Shown: piece by piece, positions 21,131-33,075 of the stretch
How positions within the stretch are numbered: position 1 is the first letter of the stretch
Layout of the letters: each line of letters begins with the position of its first letter
DNA from: Gaeumannomyces sp. JS-464
Taxonomy: Eukaryota; Ascomycota; Sordariomycetes; Magnaporthales; Magnaporthaceae
Length of the DNA stretch: 64,000 nt
Assembly (NCBI GenBank): GCA_002197995.1
Contig: NGZR01000003.1
Location: 3,906,001-3,970,000, forward strand
Direction: 5' to 3'
Translations under genes and position numbers: made by a program
The notes under the pieces: generated by a model
Told to the model about the DNA's origin: nothing
The model's input: only the letters and a program-made list of their open reading frames with translations
Databases searched by the model: none

Positions 21131-24100
21131 TAATTAAAAGTTGTAATTTTTAAAATTTTATAATTTTATTTATTAAAAAATTATATTTGCCGTAATACTA
21201 ACCTTTCGCGGATAAATATATTATTAGTAAATTCGGAATTCTATTTTTCCACGTTTTTCCATATTAATTTAATATTTTTAACCCGAATATTTACCCGCTT
21301 TGCGTAATAAGCATTTATTAAGCGCCTATTTATAATTATAATGTTAATTTTTATACGTTTTTTTTACCCAAAGTAATAAAACTTACACGTAAACATATAA
21401 ATAAATACATTTCGCAAAATTTTTGCAACGCTTAAAAAGCCGAGCTTTGCATTTGAAAAGTTGCGTATAATTTTTAATAATATTACGGGCAACCTGGTAA
21501 AAGCCGCCCGCGGAAATAGCAAATCCGTTTTTTTTTTGCAATTTCCGGATTTCGCGAAAGCGATAACTGTAATTATTATTACTTATATTATTACCCATAT
21601 TATTACCTATTTAAAATTATATAGTTAAAATTTTACTTACTTTAGGTTTACCCCGTTTAACACCTTTTGCTCGCAATGCTTTATCCATTTCCTTTACGAA
21701 AATGGATTTTTTTGCAAATTTTCGGTTAGCGGTATATTGCTTAAATGCGTTATCGTTTAATTGCTTTCGGGTGCGTATTGCGTTTACTATTATTTTCGGC
21801 TCCCTTTTTTTTAGCCCAGCATTTAGCACCGAGTTTTAGTTTGTTCCGCATTTTAGCTATGCGAAAGCGTAAATTGCAAAAAAGGAAAAGCGGGAATGCC
21901 GTTTTGGTCGAATTCGGGGTTAATACCAATGGCAAATTCGGAATAGGTTAAAGCTTTAGCATTAAAAATTTGCTTTTGTATTTAAAAAAACTTAAATTTT
22001 AAAAGCTTTTTTTGCTAACCCGGAATAACTTCTTTTATTTCGCTGCTATTTACTTAACGCGGTGAGGAAAAAGTGCCGGTATTAACGAACTTATTTTAAA
22101 GCAAGCGAAAAAAAAGGCTAGTTTAGCTTTTGCAACCGTGTTGCTCCAATTATAGCGGTCCATTAAAATGGATTTAAAAAACGTAAGCGATAAAAAGCGA
22201 ATCCATTTGAATTTCGGCAATAAATATCGACAAATAATAAGCGTGTAGTAAATTTAAAAGTAAAATTAAAAGCAAAAACGTGGGCCGTTTAAACGTGCAA
22301 AAGGCTAATAATAAGCGTTTATTAATTGCGTTGCCACTTTCTTTTCGCTTATTTATTCGATTTTTAATTTTTTTTTCCCTTTTTTTTTTTTAACATTATT
22401 GCTAATACCGGCGACGATGTTAAAAAATAATCCCGGTAACGGGATTTTTCCCGTTACCGATAACGAATTAATAAATGCGTATATTAGCCTATTTAGCTTA
22501 CCATTTTCCGGAATTTTTTACTATTTCGTTAGCAAATTCCCGCTTGGAATTTTTAAAACCGTTAAAAATTTTTCCATTTTTTATTTGCAAAAGTACCATT
22601 TTTTAACGATATTAATTTTTAATACGCTAGCTTCGATAACAATTTATTTTTTTCGATAAAAACACGCTATCGATTTTTTCAAATTTATTGCTGCTAATAT
22701 TTGGTATTAATATGTTTAGCAAAAAAATCCCATTATAAAATATGCCGAATTTTAACGGCGTTTTCGCCTAAGCATATACGGGCGAACGCATAGGTTATTT
22801 TAACCAATGTGTAATAAAAAAGGAAGGCATTTTTAAAATTATATGCAAACGATGCGGTTAACACATATCCTATTTCAATTTTGGTAAAATAAGTAAAGCT
22901 TTTCAAATTAGCAGCGGTAAATGCTTTAAACAAGCATATTAAAAGCGCCGCGTATATTCGCGGTTTAAAAAAAGTTCCAGTTAAAAAAGGTTATTAAAAA
23001 TATTAGTAAGTTATTTTTCATTGGTATATATTTTTTAAATTTTACAATAATAGTTGTTATAATTTTTATTATAACCTTTTTTACAATTTATATTATAACC
23101 CTTTGTTATAACCTTATTTGTAAACCGACGTTCGCATATAATTTAATTTATATTAACGCTTTTGTTTTACCTAAAAAATTCGGTAATTAAACATAACAAA
23201 AGGTTAAAAAGGATATCGTTTTTTATTAAATCGAAACCGGTTAGCCCTTTTCCCGTGTTGATAGGCCGTTAATACGAAAGTTTTTTTCCAAACGCGACCC
23301 ACGCTAAAAGCTGCCAAATTAAACGCCTTCGAAATTTGGCCACCTAAATTGCTAAAAGGAAACAACTTAAAGTCCTTGCGAAAACTGCTTTTTAACGCTA
23401 AAACTTCCCTTATTATCGATAATTAACCTCGCCAGGTTTAAAACATATAGTTTAAGGTATTATCGCTACCTGTTTCGACGATAAATAGCGGTAACGCTAT
23501 ATGGTTTTTAATATTATCGAGCATAACGGCGATAATCCTTTAGCAAAATAACCCAATTAACCGTCGATTCCATCGTTCGCTATAAGTTCCAAAGTCGAAT
23601 TACCGCCGTTACGGCAAATAACGTTTTTAATTTTTAAATATCTTCCGTTAACACTTTACTTTTATTTATTTGCTTTATCATTTTACACATTACACAACTC
23701 CTTTATTTAGTTTACACCATTTAACTTATCGAAAAGGCTTTTTTCCAATCCCTTAAAATCGACCGAGTAATATACGAAAAAACTTTAAATTATTCCGACC
23801 TTTAAAGGTTTTAAAATTTCGTTAAGCGGGTTAAAAATTGCTTAAATTTACCAAAACACCCGGGAAATACCTACGAATTACCTAAATTTTAACTATTTTA
23901 AATATGTTTTTAATTTAATACTATATTATTATTTTTTATTATTACCTTTTATTATTACCTTTTATTATTACCCATTATTATTACGTTACATTTAACGTAT
24001 TAGTTTTATAATTTAGCTTCGCTTTTTTACCTTTTTATTAGCATTTTTTTAAACGTTATCGTTTTTTCGAAAATTTCCAAAAGGAAAATGGAAAGTTTGG

Positions 24101-25060
24101 AAAAAATAATCAGCCTTTCCAGCTAATTAAAAACGTTTTAACAAAATGGAGTTCGACTACCGCATTAATTGGTCGCGCTTTTTAATTTTAACGTATAATC
24201 GAAAGCTTTATTAAGAAATATCCGGCTTCTCTATACGCTTTAAAACTTTTAAAAAAGGCTATTGCTATTACAATTTCCCGATTATCATTTGGTTTTTAAA
24301 TTTAACGAGCTTTTAATTACATTTTAAACGTTACCAAACTATTTTGAGCTTTTACCAACTTTTATAAATCCCCGGGCTTCCCTAACGTTGCGTTTTTCCT
24401 TCCCGGTTTAAAACGTATTAACAACCACTTATATTATTATACCTAACGTTTTACCGCATTTAACGCTGCCGCTTCGTAATAATAAATCGAAAAATTACGC
24501 ATTGCAATTTAACGTGCAACATTTAAACTTAGGGACCGCGTTAATAAGCTCGAATTAAACCGCCAAATTTTTCAGTTAATACTCGCGGCCTTTTTGCTTA
24601 TATCCACATCTTTAAAATTAGCTTTACAATTAGCTTTTAATATTTAAGCAACTTTTAAAAACCTTAACCTTTTAGCCGTTCGAAAATAAGCGAAAACTGC
24701 CCTTTTCCAAATATATCGTTATTATCGCAAACCCGACGATTATATTATCCTTTAACAATAATAACCCGCTTATTTTTCCAATGCTGCTTTATTAGCCGAT
24801 TTGCTTTTTGCTTATATTAGCCTTTTTTAACGTACCTCATTTCGCAATACCTTTTAATCCAGCCCGTTTTCCCAATCGGAATTTTCCCTTAACCCTTTCG
24901 AAAATGATTTAAAGTAAAAAATTGCGGATTTTTTTTAACGAGGTAAGCTTATTTATATTTTTCACCTTATTTTAGTTGTTATATAATATGGGTTATAACA
25001 CCCGGGTTATAATATTTAAATTATAACGGTTATTTAACATGCGTTATTAATTCGTTTTAG
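21131..25060. other. RIP-degraded DNA, likely remains of the hAT transposase gene
   Basis: Extremely AT-rich with stops in every frame. The hAT dimerisation domain follows immediately on the plus strand, so the upstream transposase should lie here, but I could not recover its catalytic motifs by eye. A degenerate TTATTATTACC tandem repeat lies at about 23925-23990. Confidence 0.4.
23925..23990. repeat. degenerate TTATTATTACC minisatellite
   Basis: Four to five imperfect copies of an 11-12 nt TATTATTACC unit in a row. Single units recur elsewhere in the AT-rich block. Confidence 0.5.
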
Positions 25061-25300
25061 CTATAAATTATACCGGCCTTCCTATTTTTAAATGGTGGTA
25101 TCGAAATTCCCAAAATTTCCCGTTTTTAGCTCGTTTAACCCGGGATATACTTAATATTCCTACCGCGGAAACGTTCGTAAAACGCGTTTAGTTTTAGTTA
25201 AGGTTTTAAATTAGCGATTTGCAATAGCGCATAAATCCCGAACAAATCGCTATACGAGGTATTTTTTGTATTTATTTAAAAAAGCAAACGCGCTTTTCCG
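25060..25300 (+). pseudogene. hAT transposase C-terminal dimerisation domain, RIP-degraded
   Basis: The frame with codons at 25093, 25096 and so on reads FKWWYRNSQNFPFLARLTRD followed by ILNIPTAETFVKRV. It then hits a TAG where the family usually has FS. This matches the WWK..xFPxLAxLARDxLxIPxxSxxxERxFS signature of the hAT dimerisation domain, with changes such as E to K that fit G-to-A decay. The transposase cannot be expressed. Together with the 8-bp duplication this fixes the superfamily of the outer element. Confidence 0.75.
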
Positions 25301-26049
25301 TTAATTTAAACGAAAACGATTTACTGGATTTCGAATTAAGCGATACCCCAAATACCTCGGACGATAGTAAAATGGCCCTTATAACTTATATTAACGGTTT
25401 TAATTTTTTTTTTAAGCCGGATAATATAGGCCAAGTTTAAATGCGGGCTTTATACCTTTTATTTACCCCCCTAGCCCATTTGCCCTTTTTAAATCCAAAA
25501 CCCTTTTTACCTTCGCAGCTTAATTAACACCCAAATTCACCTTTCGCGTTAATTTTATTTGTTGTTTTTTCCCCTTTTCCCTTTTCCTTTCCTCCCTTTT
25601 CCCTTTTTCTCTTTTCCTTTCCATTTATTACTTTTTAGCGTTTTAAACGTCGGCGTTTAAATTTTTCCCAGCAAAATATGCCTGTATCTTAAAATGCTAT
25701 AACAACGAAATCTGGCCGTTAATTAGGAAATTAAGATTTTTTTTTTGTAATATTACTTTTGTTTTTATAGCATTTTTAATATATCAAATTGGAAAAAAAA
25801 TAAAACAGTAAAAAGGTTGCTTTGCAAATTTAAAAGCGAATTAGGTTATATATTAATATAACCGATGCGGCCGCCTGGCGTACTTAAAAAAATACCGGCC
25901 ATAAGCGGAATTTATAACTGCACGAAATAAAACCAGTGTTTTCGCATCGTTTAAAGGTATAAAGCTGGCAAAATACCAGTTTGTTATCTTTTTAAACACA
26001 TGCATAATTGCATAATATGGCATTATTCGTAATCCCGTTAGTATGCGAC
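25301..26049. other. RIP-degraded DNA downstream of the hAT domain
   Basis: Continues the transposase tail for a short way in another frame (about 25305-25400 reads with few stops), then has no coding signal. CCCTTTTCC-type pyrimidine tracts lie at 25565-25625. Confidence 0.4.
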
Positions 26050-26284
26050 AGCGAGGTCCCCCCCTCTTAAAAAAAAAGGTTATAACTGTAACGGGGTCGC
26101 CCTGGTAAGGGATCCCGGGGCTTAATATACTGTGGTGCCAAAGGGTTTAATCACGAAGTGATTAAATTGTTGGATTTTTTGGTTTATATAGTGGAGCGGT
26201 ACTTTAACACGTCCCCTTTACAATAACATAAATTATAACTTTTTTTTTAAACAAAAGGGGGACTGGGGGGGGGGGGGGGCGGAC
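26050..26284. repeat. small inverted repeat split by a solo LTR
   Basis: GTCCCCCCCTCTTAAAAAAA at about 26056 and GGTTATAA (26079-26085) face their inverses TTATAACTTTTTTTTTAAAC and AAAAGGGGGAC at about 26232-26264. A 14-15 nt G run lies at about 26265-26279. The arms look like a short foldback element into which the LTR inserted. Confidence 0.4.
26087..26222. mobile_element. solo LTR, 136 bp, with perfect 5-bp duplication
   Basis: Starts TGTAACGGGG, ends CCCCTTTACA, and is bounded on both sides by ATAAC (26082-26086 and 26223-26227). The TG...CA ends and 5-bp duplication are those of an LTR retrotransposon reduced by LTR recombination. Its GC content is clearly above the flanks and it keeps CA/TG steps, so it is less decayed and probably younger than its surroundings. 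It differs from the Gypsy LTR at 26435. Confidence 0.7.
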
Positions 26285-26434
26285 CGTAAACAGCACGTCT
26301 TACGCGTTAAATTTGTTATAATCGGAAAGCTGCGGAATAACTGTTCGCTTATATTAAACAGCCTTACCAAAAGCTTACCGCCGGTACTAGATTAGCTATT
26401 TTAACGTTTATAAAAAGGCAACAATTTTTAATAG

Positions 26435-26717
26435 TGTAAAAAGGCTCGCCGCGATAATGGCGGGCCACCGCCACAGCAAAAAGCCTCAGCCCTGTTTACG
26501 AGCCCGAACCACGTAAAGGCCTAAAGCACCCAAACACGTAACAGGGGGCCCAAGGAGGGCCACGCTACTTAGGCAGCTTGTAAAAGGCAATTCCCAAATT
26601 GCCGGAACAAGCTAAAGTTATCGTATTTACCCTATAGCAATATAAGCCTTTAACTTTTAATTACCGTTTACGGTTATCGTAATCACTTCGTATAAGCTTT
26701 CGGCTTACCCCGTAACA
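26435..26717 (+). repeat. 5' LTR of Gypsy element
   Basis: 283 bp, TGTAAAAAGG...CCCCGTAACA. It matches the 3' LTR along its full length. Almost all differences are A here for G there over about the first 220 bp, then mostly T here for C there in the last 60 bp, so this copy has taken most of the decay. Confidence 0.85.
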
Positions 26718-28321
26718 TTTTTCAGCTTTTACCATCCCTTTAAAAATACGAGCCGTTCACTATAAACGCAAACGGTTAATCGAACACAACGCCGGGCACG
26801 GCAACCCAGGGAAAGCCGCTGCCCCGTATTCCAGCGCGACCTACTACTCGCTCGCAAACGGCACATCGTTAACCCGCGATTCCCTTAAAGCTCGAGGAAG
26901 GATTTCGAAACCTTTTCGAGCAAAAAAGCAATTACGCCTTGGAAAACCTTATAAACCAAGTACATCGTGGCTTTCGAAAGCGAAACTACGCTTTAAATCC
27001 GCTTACCTCCCTATTAGGAAAGTCGAGCTAAAACGACACCCCCGAAAATAACCACGTTCGTAACGAAACCGACGATAACCGAGTTTATAGCGACCGTTGC
27101 GACCGGATCTCGTTAAAAGCCGCGAAACGATCGCGTTAAACTTACGGGCCACCAAAACATAGGCATAAAGAGGAACGCTATCGGGAGCACCGTTAAAAGG
27201 AGCTAACTACGCGTGGAGCCCGCTTTTTAAAACGCAATTAGCTTTATTTTCGTAGCCCTTCGCGTTCCACCCGACGCGCGAAATCCCGCGTTTTGGGGGT
27301 ATTACATTACAGCTACCGGGGCAGGGAAAAACGGGAACTTTTAGCGGACTAGCGTTTACACTCCTCGAAAAACCGCAGCCGTAATACGCAAAATTCCCAA
27401 AACGGCAGTTTATAATTTGCTAACCTTTTTAAAAAAGTCCTTTTCGCTAAGGATAAAAATCACATACCTTTTACCCGTTATACGAAACTTTTAAAATATA
27501 GCGTGAAAATTTTAAAACTTTACGTTTCCCTTTTAAAAATCCGGAATTAAATTTAAAACATTAGTAAAAAAAACGCGTTATATAATAAAATTCCTAAATA
27601 AGTGCAAATTATTTGGGCAATGCTTTAATTGCATTACGAGGTAGCCACAAATTGGAAAACTTATACGGAAAGGTTATACGGGTTTACGTAATCCTAATAA
27701 TAAACGTGGACTAATTTCGTTAACTATTTAAAAAAAAAACGAATAAACCCAACTATCCAAATTTATTAAAGTTGGATTACTTATAAGCAATTATATTAAA
27801 AATATTACGATTTCCCGGTATCGTTTTTAACCAAATAGCAAATATTAGCTTAAAAAATCGAATTTAAAACCTTATAAACGGACTTTTAACAGCTATTTCG
27901 ACTATTAAAAAAGTTTTTTTTTTATTTGCAAAATTAACTGTAAAATAAGTTAATAGCAAACGCGCAAACCAATTAGGATATTCCTCGAAACGTCGCTAAT
28001 GCCGCGAAAAGGAAATAAACCGTGAAAAAAAGCAAGTCCAACGCAAAAACGTTCGTCTTTATTAAAAATCCCATTAAAAGTAACGGATATCCGGGTATTA
28101 GGTTTAAGGAAAGGACGATAAGGACGGACGCTCGAATCGACGGGAAAAGCGCCGATATAAAAAACGGGACGATTCGCGCCGTTTTAACTCGAAACGGCAG
28201 GACTTTCGCCGTTATAACCAAAAAACGGGAAACCTCCGTTTTTTTAAGTCCAACACGCCCTAAGCGAAGCAGTTGTCGGGCTATAACGGCAAAGCCGGAA
28301 AACCAAACCACTCGGGCCAAA
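26718..28321 (+). other. Gypsy leader and gag region, degraded
   Basis: Stops interrupt all frames. The 5' part of gag should lie here. I cannot assign a primer-binding site with confidence. The open frame at 28022-28354 is not in the frame of the zinc knuckle and looks accidental. Confidence 0.45.
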
Positions 28322-28380
28322 AGCCTGGCAATTGTAACAATTGCGGATAGTTAAGCCATTAAACGGCCGATTGCTACTTT
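28322..28380 (+). pseudogene. gag nucleocapsid zinc knuckle
   Basis: Codons from 28333 give Cys-X2-Cys-X4-His-X4-Cys (C 28333, C 28342, H 28357, C 28372), with two stops inside the X4 spacers. This is the CCHC knuckle of the nucleocapsid part of gag. Confidence 0.7.
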
Positions 28381-28639
28381 AAACTTAAAAAGGTAAAAGT
28401 AATCGATGCTTATTACCTTAACGACGAGAAATTCGATTACAACCGCGCTACCAGCGATAATAATAAAAACGAACGCGCTTTAACGCGAAACGAAAATTAC
28501 CGGTCGCAATCCGACTTAAACTTCGAATTGGGAAACGAATTTAACCGTTAAATAACCTTTACTTCCGCAGTTTTAACATCCTAAACATAAAAGGGTATAA
28601 TTATTTATTTCGAACGGGTATAAATGTTTAAATTATAAA

Positions 28640-29771
28640 GCGACTAGTTAAAGTGCTGGTAAACCTTAATACGAGCGTAACGGTAAATATAGTAAATTAT
28701 AAGTTCGTTCGGAAGTATAAAATCCCAAAGGCATATATGCCACTACCCGAGCTAATCGGCGTATAAAACGCGTTTATTAAGTGCTATAAGGCGTATTAAA
28801 TTACGTTAAAAGCATAAAATAGGAAAGGCCGAAAGCGGGATATTACGGCGCTTTTTTACGCTATTCGAAAAGGCGTTAACGTTTTAAATATCCTTTTAAA
28901 ACACTTAACGATAGCGGGAAAAAGTATTAACCTGTTTAATGCCGATTAATCGTAAAAGTTTAATACCGCCCGAATATTTAAACTAGGCGAGTAAATTGCC
29001 GCTATAGCGGTAAAATCCCTAATATATTAAATTTAATTTACGAAAACGGTAGTGGGATATATAACAGCCGTTTACCACTAACTAAGCATTTACAAGCCGG
29101 TAATTTTTGCGTTAAACGAGGAGGACGAAAAAAAGCTAACAAAACCGCTCGACCTTTAATTGCAAGCATATACCGACGTGTTTTCCAACATAAAAGCGAA
29201 AAAGCTCCCGCTATTGGAAAAAGCCAAGCATGCCATTAAATTAAAAAAAAAAGTTAAGCTTTTTATAAAAGCTTTATATTTAACTTTAAAAAAACAAACA
29301 GCAGTATTAAAAAAGTACTTCGAGGAAAACCTCGCGCTAAAAAGGATTACCTTTTTAAAGGTAAACGCGGGCTTTTTAATGCTGTTCGTACCTAAAAAAA
29401 ACGGATCCTTGCGTTTATATATCGATTACCGAGCTTTAAACCGAATTACGCGTAAAAACCGCTATTTATTACCTTTTATATCCGATTTAATAAACAAATT
29501 AGCGAAAGTTAAATGGTTTTCCAAATTGGATTTGCGAAACGCTTATTATCGCATTCGCATTCGATTGGAAAATAAATGGAAAATAGCATTCCGTATTAAA
29601 TATAGGCTATTTAAATATACCGTAATACCATTCGAATTAACTAACGCCTTATTTATTTTCCAAATTTACATGCACCGAGCATTAATAAGCTTTATTAATT
29701 ACATTTGCGTAATGTACTTTAATAATATTATTATGTTTTCCCAAATAAAAAAAAGCACAAGCAATATATAA
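28640..29771 (+). pseudogene. Gypsy protease and reverse transcriptase domains
   Basis: One frame (codons at multiples of 3) carries a retropepsin-like stretch near 28659-28700, in which the catalytic Asp codon is AAT (28668, Asn). After several stops an open frame runs from 29160 to 29771. It contains reverse transcriptase blocks in order: FVPKKNGSLRLYIDYRALN, WFSKLDLRNAYYRIRI and FKYTVIPFELTNA. The catalytic YxDD is changed to YFNN (near 29716). Asp-to-Asn changes of this kind come from G-to-A transitions, so the enzyme is inactive. Confidence 0.85.
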
Positions 29772-30159
29772 AACAAATTTTAAATAAGTTTCGATTATAC
29801 GAGCTATACGCGAAGTAATCCAAATGCGAATTTTTTAAAAATTACGTTAAATTTTTAAAATTCCGCGTATTTCGAAAAGGTGTTTTTATAAACCTTAAAC
29901 GCATTAAAACGATTTAAAAATAAATACCTTTAAAGTTTTATAAAAATATTTAAATGTTTTTAAAATTCGCGAACTTTTACCGTAAATTTATCCCTAGCTA
30001 TTCCCGAATAATCGCTCCGATAACGGAGCTATTAAAAGGCAATTAAAATGGGAAAAAAAAAGGAATGTTCGATTAGCTACCCGTAATAGCCCGAGCTTTT
30101 AAAAGGTTTAAAACGGCGTTTAAAAACGCGATAATTTTTAAGCATTAGGATTTAACTAA

Positions 30160-30420
30160 AAAAACACGAGTAAAAACGAACGCTTTTACCAAAGCCATTT
30201 TTAGCATCCTATCCCAATTAACGGATAAGCGATAGCACTTTATAGCTTTTTACTCCCGCAAATTAATAAACGCAAGCAAAAGTGGGCTATAAAATAGTAA
30301 AAATTATTAACTATTATCGAATCCCTCGAATATTAGCGTTAATATTTAAAAAGCGCATCCAAAATGTTTACCGTTTTAACGGACCACTAAGCGTTAAAAA
30401 AAGTGATTTAAACCCCGGTT
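30160..30420 (+). pseudogene. Gypsy RNase H region
   Basis: Codons from 30167 read ASTK-like residues changed by decay, then AIFSILSQLTDKR, a stop, HFIAFYSRKLINASK and, further on, a TDH-A-LK-like stretch near 30380. These are the usual landmarks of the RNase H domain following Gypsy reverse transcriptase (ILSQ, PIAFYSRKL, TDHxAL). Confidence 0.65.
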
Positions 30421-31254
30421 AAAAACTTTCGAAGCAAGTTAGCGCGATAAGTATACCGGTTATCCTAATTTAACTTTAATATCGAATATAAGTCGGGTAA
30501 AACCAACCCCGCAAATGGTTTATTTAAAAAGCTAAATTATATAAAAAGAGAAATTACATACGAAAACGTCGTCCTATTACTCGCGGCCAAATTAAATTTG
30601 CTACCGCATTTGTTAAGTAAATTAACCTAACAAATCGCTGCATTAACAATTAAAAAGAATTGCTTAAATGTTATAAAATAATATGTTTAAATTATAAAAA
30701 TAATTCCGATTCGGGGCCGCAACCCGCAAAAAAAGCAACGCGCTTGCTTAAAAAGAAGTAGTTATAACGTCGACCTTTTAAACTATTTGCCCCGGGTTAA
30801 TGCTTTTATAAAAAGGAAAAACGAAAAGCAAATACCGTTAAAACCTCGCTTAAAACGGGCACGTTCGAAAATCGCCGAAAATAACCAGTTTTTACAATTT
30901 AAACTGCAAATAGCTATATAAATTCCTATCGTAACCTTTATTCGCGTAAAAAAACGAAAATGGTAAGTAAAGCCTAGCTTAAAAGGTAATTTAAAAAGGT
31001 TAACGATAGTTTAGCCCCGGGTAAAAAAAAAACTGCTAGTAAAAAAGTTTAAAGTTAAAAGCGTTATTTATAACTAATTACTTTTTCGCTTTATTATTAT
31101 CGAACTAATAAAAAACGAAACGGCTAAAACCGACGAACTAAGCCGAGCAATATACCAATTAATTAAACGGTTGCAAACGCAAAACCAAAAGGTTATCGCA
31201 TTACGTGCTTTGGTAAAAAACGGTGCCGGGATTTTAAAAAATTAACCCGCTCGT

Positions 31255-31750
31255 AAAAGCGATGCCGCGCGAAGCCGTAATGCCGTTAAAAAAAGCGATG
31301 CCACGCAAAAACGCAAAAAACCCGTGCAACCGCGATGCCGTTAAAAAAGGCGATACCACGCGAAACCGTAATGCCGTTAAGACAAACGATGCCGTATAAA
31401 GTCGCAATGCCGTGCAAAGTCGCGATGCCGTTAAAAAAAGCGATGCCGCGCAAAGCCGCGATGCTACGCAAAACCGCGATGCCGCGTAAAACCGCGATAC
31501 CGCCGGAAAAAGCGATGCCATGCCGAAACGCGATGCCGCGCAAAAACGCGATGCCGTGCAAAAGCATAACGCCGTCGAAAAAAACGATGCCGTGCAAAAA
31601 CGCGATGCCGTGCAAAGCTACAAAGCCGCCGAAAAAAGCGAAACGGCGTATTAGCGCTATGCCGCGCAAAGTCGCGATGCCGTGCAAGGCTATAATGCCG
31701 TTTATAAAGGCGATAAGGCCAGGAAAAGCCGAAACCTTTATAAAGGATAC
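31255..31750 (+). repeat. 18-bp minisatellite encoding a hexapeptide repeat in pol
   Basis: About 25 degenerate copies of an 18-nt unit such as GCGATGCCGTGCAAAAAC. In the frame shared by RNase H upstream and integrase downstream (codon starts at 3n+2) it reads as repeats of (R/S)DA(V/A)Q(K/S), with only three stops (TAA, TAA, TAG), two of them apparent CAA-to-TAA changes. The other plus frame is fully open (AMPRKT-type repeat) but unrelated to pol. It lies between the RNase H/connection region and the integrase zinc-binding domain. Confidence 0.75.
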
Positions 31751-32560
31751 CATATAAACGAGGACGAAGTTTTATATTTCCGAAAACGCTTGGTAATTCC
31801 CGCTTAAAAGGCATTTCGAGCTTAAATTATAGCATAACATTATAACGATTTTTAAACAAAGCATTTCGGAATATGTAAAACGGTAAAACTAATTAAACGC
31901 AAATTTTATTAGGAAAACGTAAATAAAAATATCGCAAAGTACGTTCGCTTTTATTAAATATGCTAAAAAGCGAAAGTGTTAAAACATAAACCTTATAGCG
32001 AATTTTAGCCATTTTTATTACCCAAATACCCTTTTTAAAAAAATTAATTTAAATTTTATTACGGGGTTACCAAAATGCTTAACGTTTATAAGTTAAACGT
32101 ACGATATAATGCTTATAATAATAAACCGCTTTACTAAATACGCTAAATTTATCCCCGTACGAAAAATAATTTCGGCCTTTTCCTTTGCCTAAATGCTATA
32201 GCAATACGTTAAATGCTAGTTCGACATTTTTTAAAAGCATTGTAAATAACCGAAACTTGCTATTTATTAGTTATTTTTAAATTAAGTATAAAAAAGCGTT
32301 TTAATCCGCCGTCGGTTATTTATTACGTTTCATTTCCAAACTAACGGTTAAACTAAGCGTATTTACTAAACGTTAACGCATTATTTGCGAACGTTTATTA
32401 ACCGGGAAAAGTTCGGCTGGGGTAACGGTATTATATAAAGCCGAATTCGCTTATAATAACGCGAAGCATAAAACTATTAAAGTTAGCCTTTTCGAGGTTT
32501 TATATGGTTTTAACCCACGCATATATAAGGTTATAATAAACCTAAAGGAAATTAAAATTT
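31750..32560 (+). pseudogene. Gypsy integrase
   Basis: The zinc-binding H2C2 region starts at about 31754 (NEDEVLYFRKRLVIPA, His codons at 31838 and 31862). The catalytic core follows across frames: INRFTKYAKFIPVRK near 32110-32160, and FHFQTNG-TKRI followed by LRTFINRE near 32330-32410. The last is the usual YHPQTDGQTER block with Asp changed to Asn. Stops are frequent. Confidence 0.75.
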
Positions 32561-32928
32561 AAAAAATGCTAAAAAGGCTGTATTACATTCGTCGGGTTAA
32601 AGCCGATATGCGAACGAACTATGCTTAAACAGTAAAAGCTTAACGCCGGTATTATAACCAAAAACGATAACCTTAAAAATACTAAAAAGGGCAAATCGTT
32701 AAACTATCCACTTAAAACTTTCAATTTAAAGTAAAAAAGCGCAAACTCGCATTTATATATATCCGTATGCCTATCGTAAAAAAGGTAAAGAATTTTGCTT
32801 ATAAAGTTTAATTGCCGGCCAAATATAATCGATTATATAACGTTTTTTCCGTCGTTTTGTTAAAACCGTAAAACGATTTTAAACTTCGGGTTTTTAACTT
32901 TGCCTTTTTAAATTTAAAAAAGGGAAAC

Positions 32929-33075
32929 GAAAAGTGGGAAGTAAAAAACGTGGTTAATATGCAAAAGTAAAACGAATCCCGCTCGTTTTTAATAAAATGG
33001 GCAAAATGGCCGGTAAAATATAACATATAAGAATTAAAAAAACATTTAAATAACGTATAAAAGCTAATTAAAAGC
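32929..33075 (+). pseudogene. integrase C-terminal chromodomain
   Basis: From the TGG at 32935 the frame reads WEVKNVVNMQK, a stop, NESRSFLIKWAKWPVKYNI, a stop, and ELKKHLNN. This is the chromodomain pattern (E-I/V...R...YLVKWxGYxxxxxTWEPxxNL), with the TWE position changed to I-stop-E. In living chromoviruses this domain directs integration to heterochromatin. Confidence 0.8.

Noticed and set aside
28022..28354. 110-codon frame in the gag region
   Set aside because: Not in the frame of the adjacent zinc knuckle. Overlapped by an antisense frame of equal length.
31255..31750. CRISPR-like array
   Set aside because: Contiguous degenerate 18-bp units without spacers, inside a eukaryotic retrotransposon.
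31234..31814. Repeat-rich open frames on both strands, HGIAF-type and AMPRKT-type
   Set aside because: They are alternative readings of the 18-bp minisatellite. Only the frame continuous with RNase H and integrase is meaningful.
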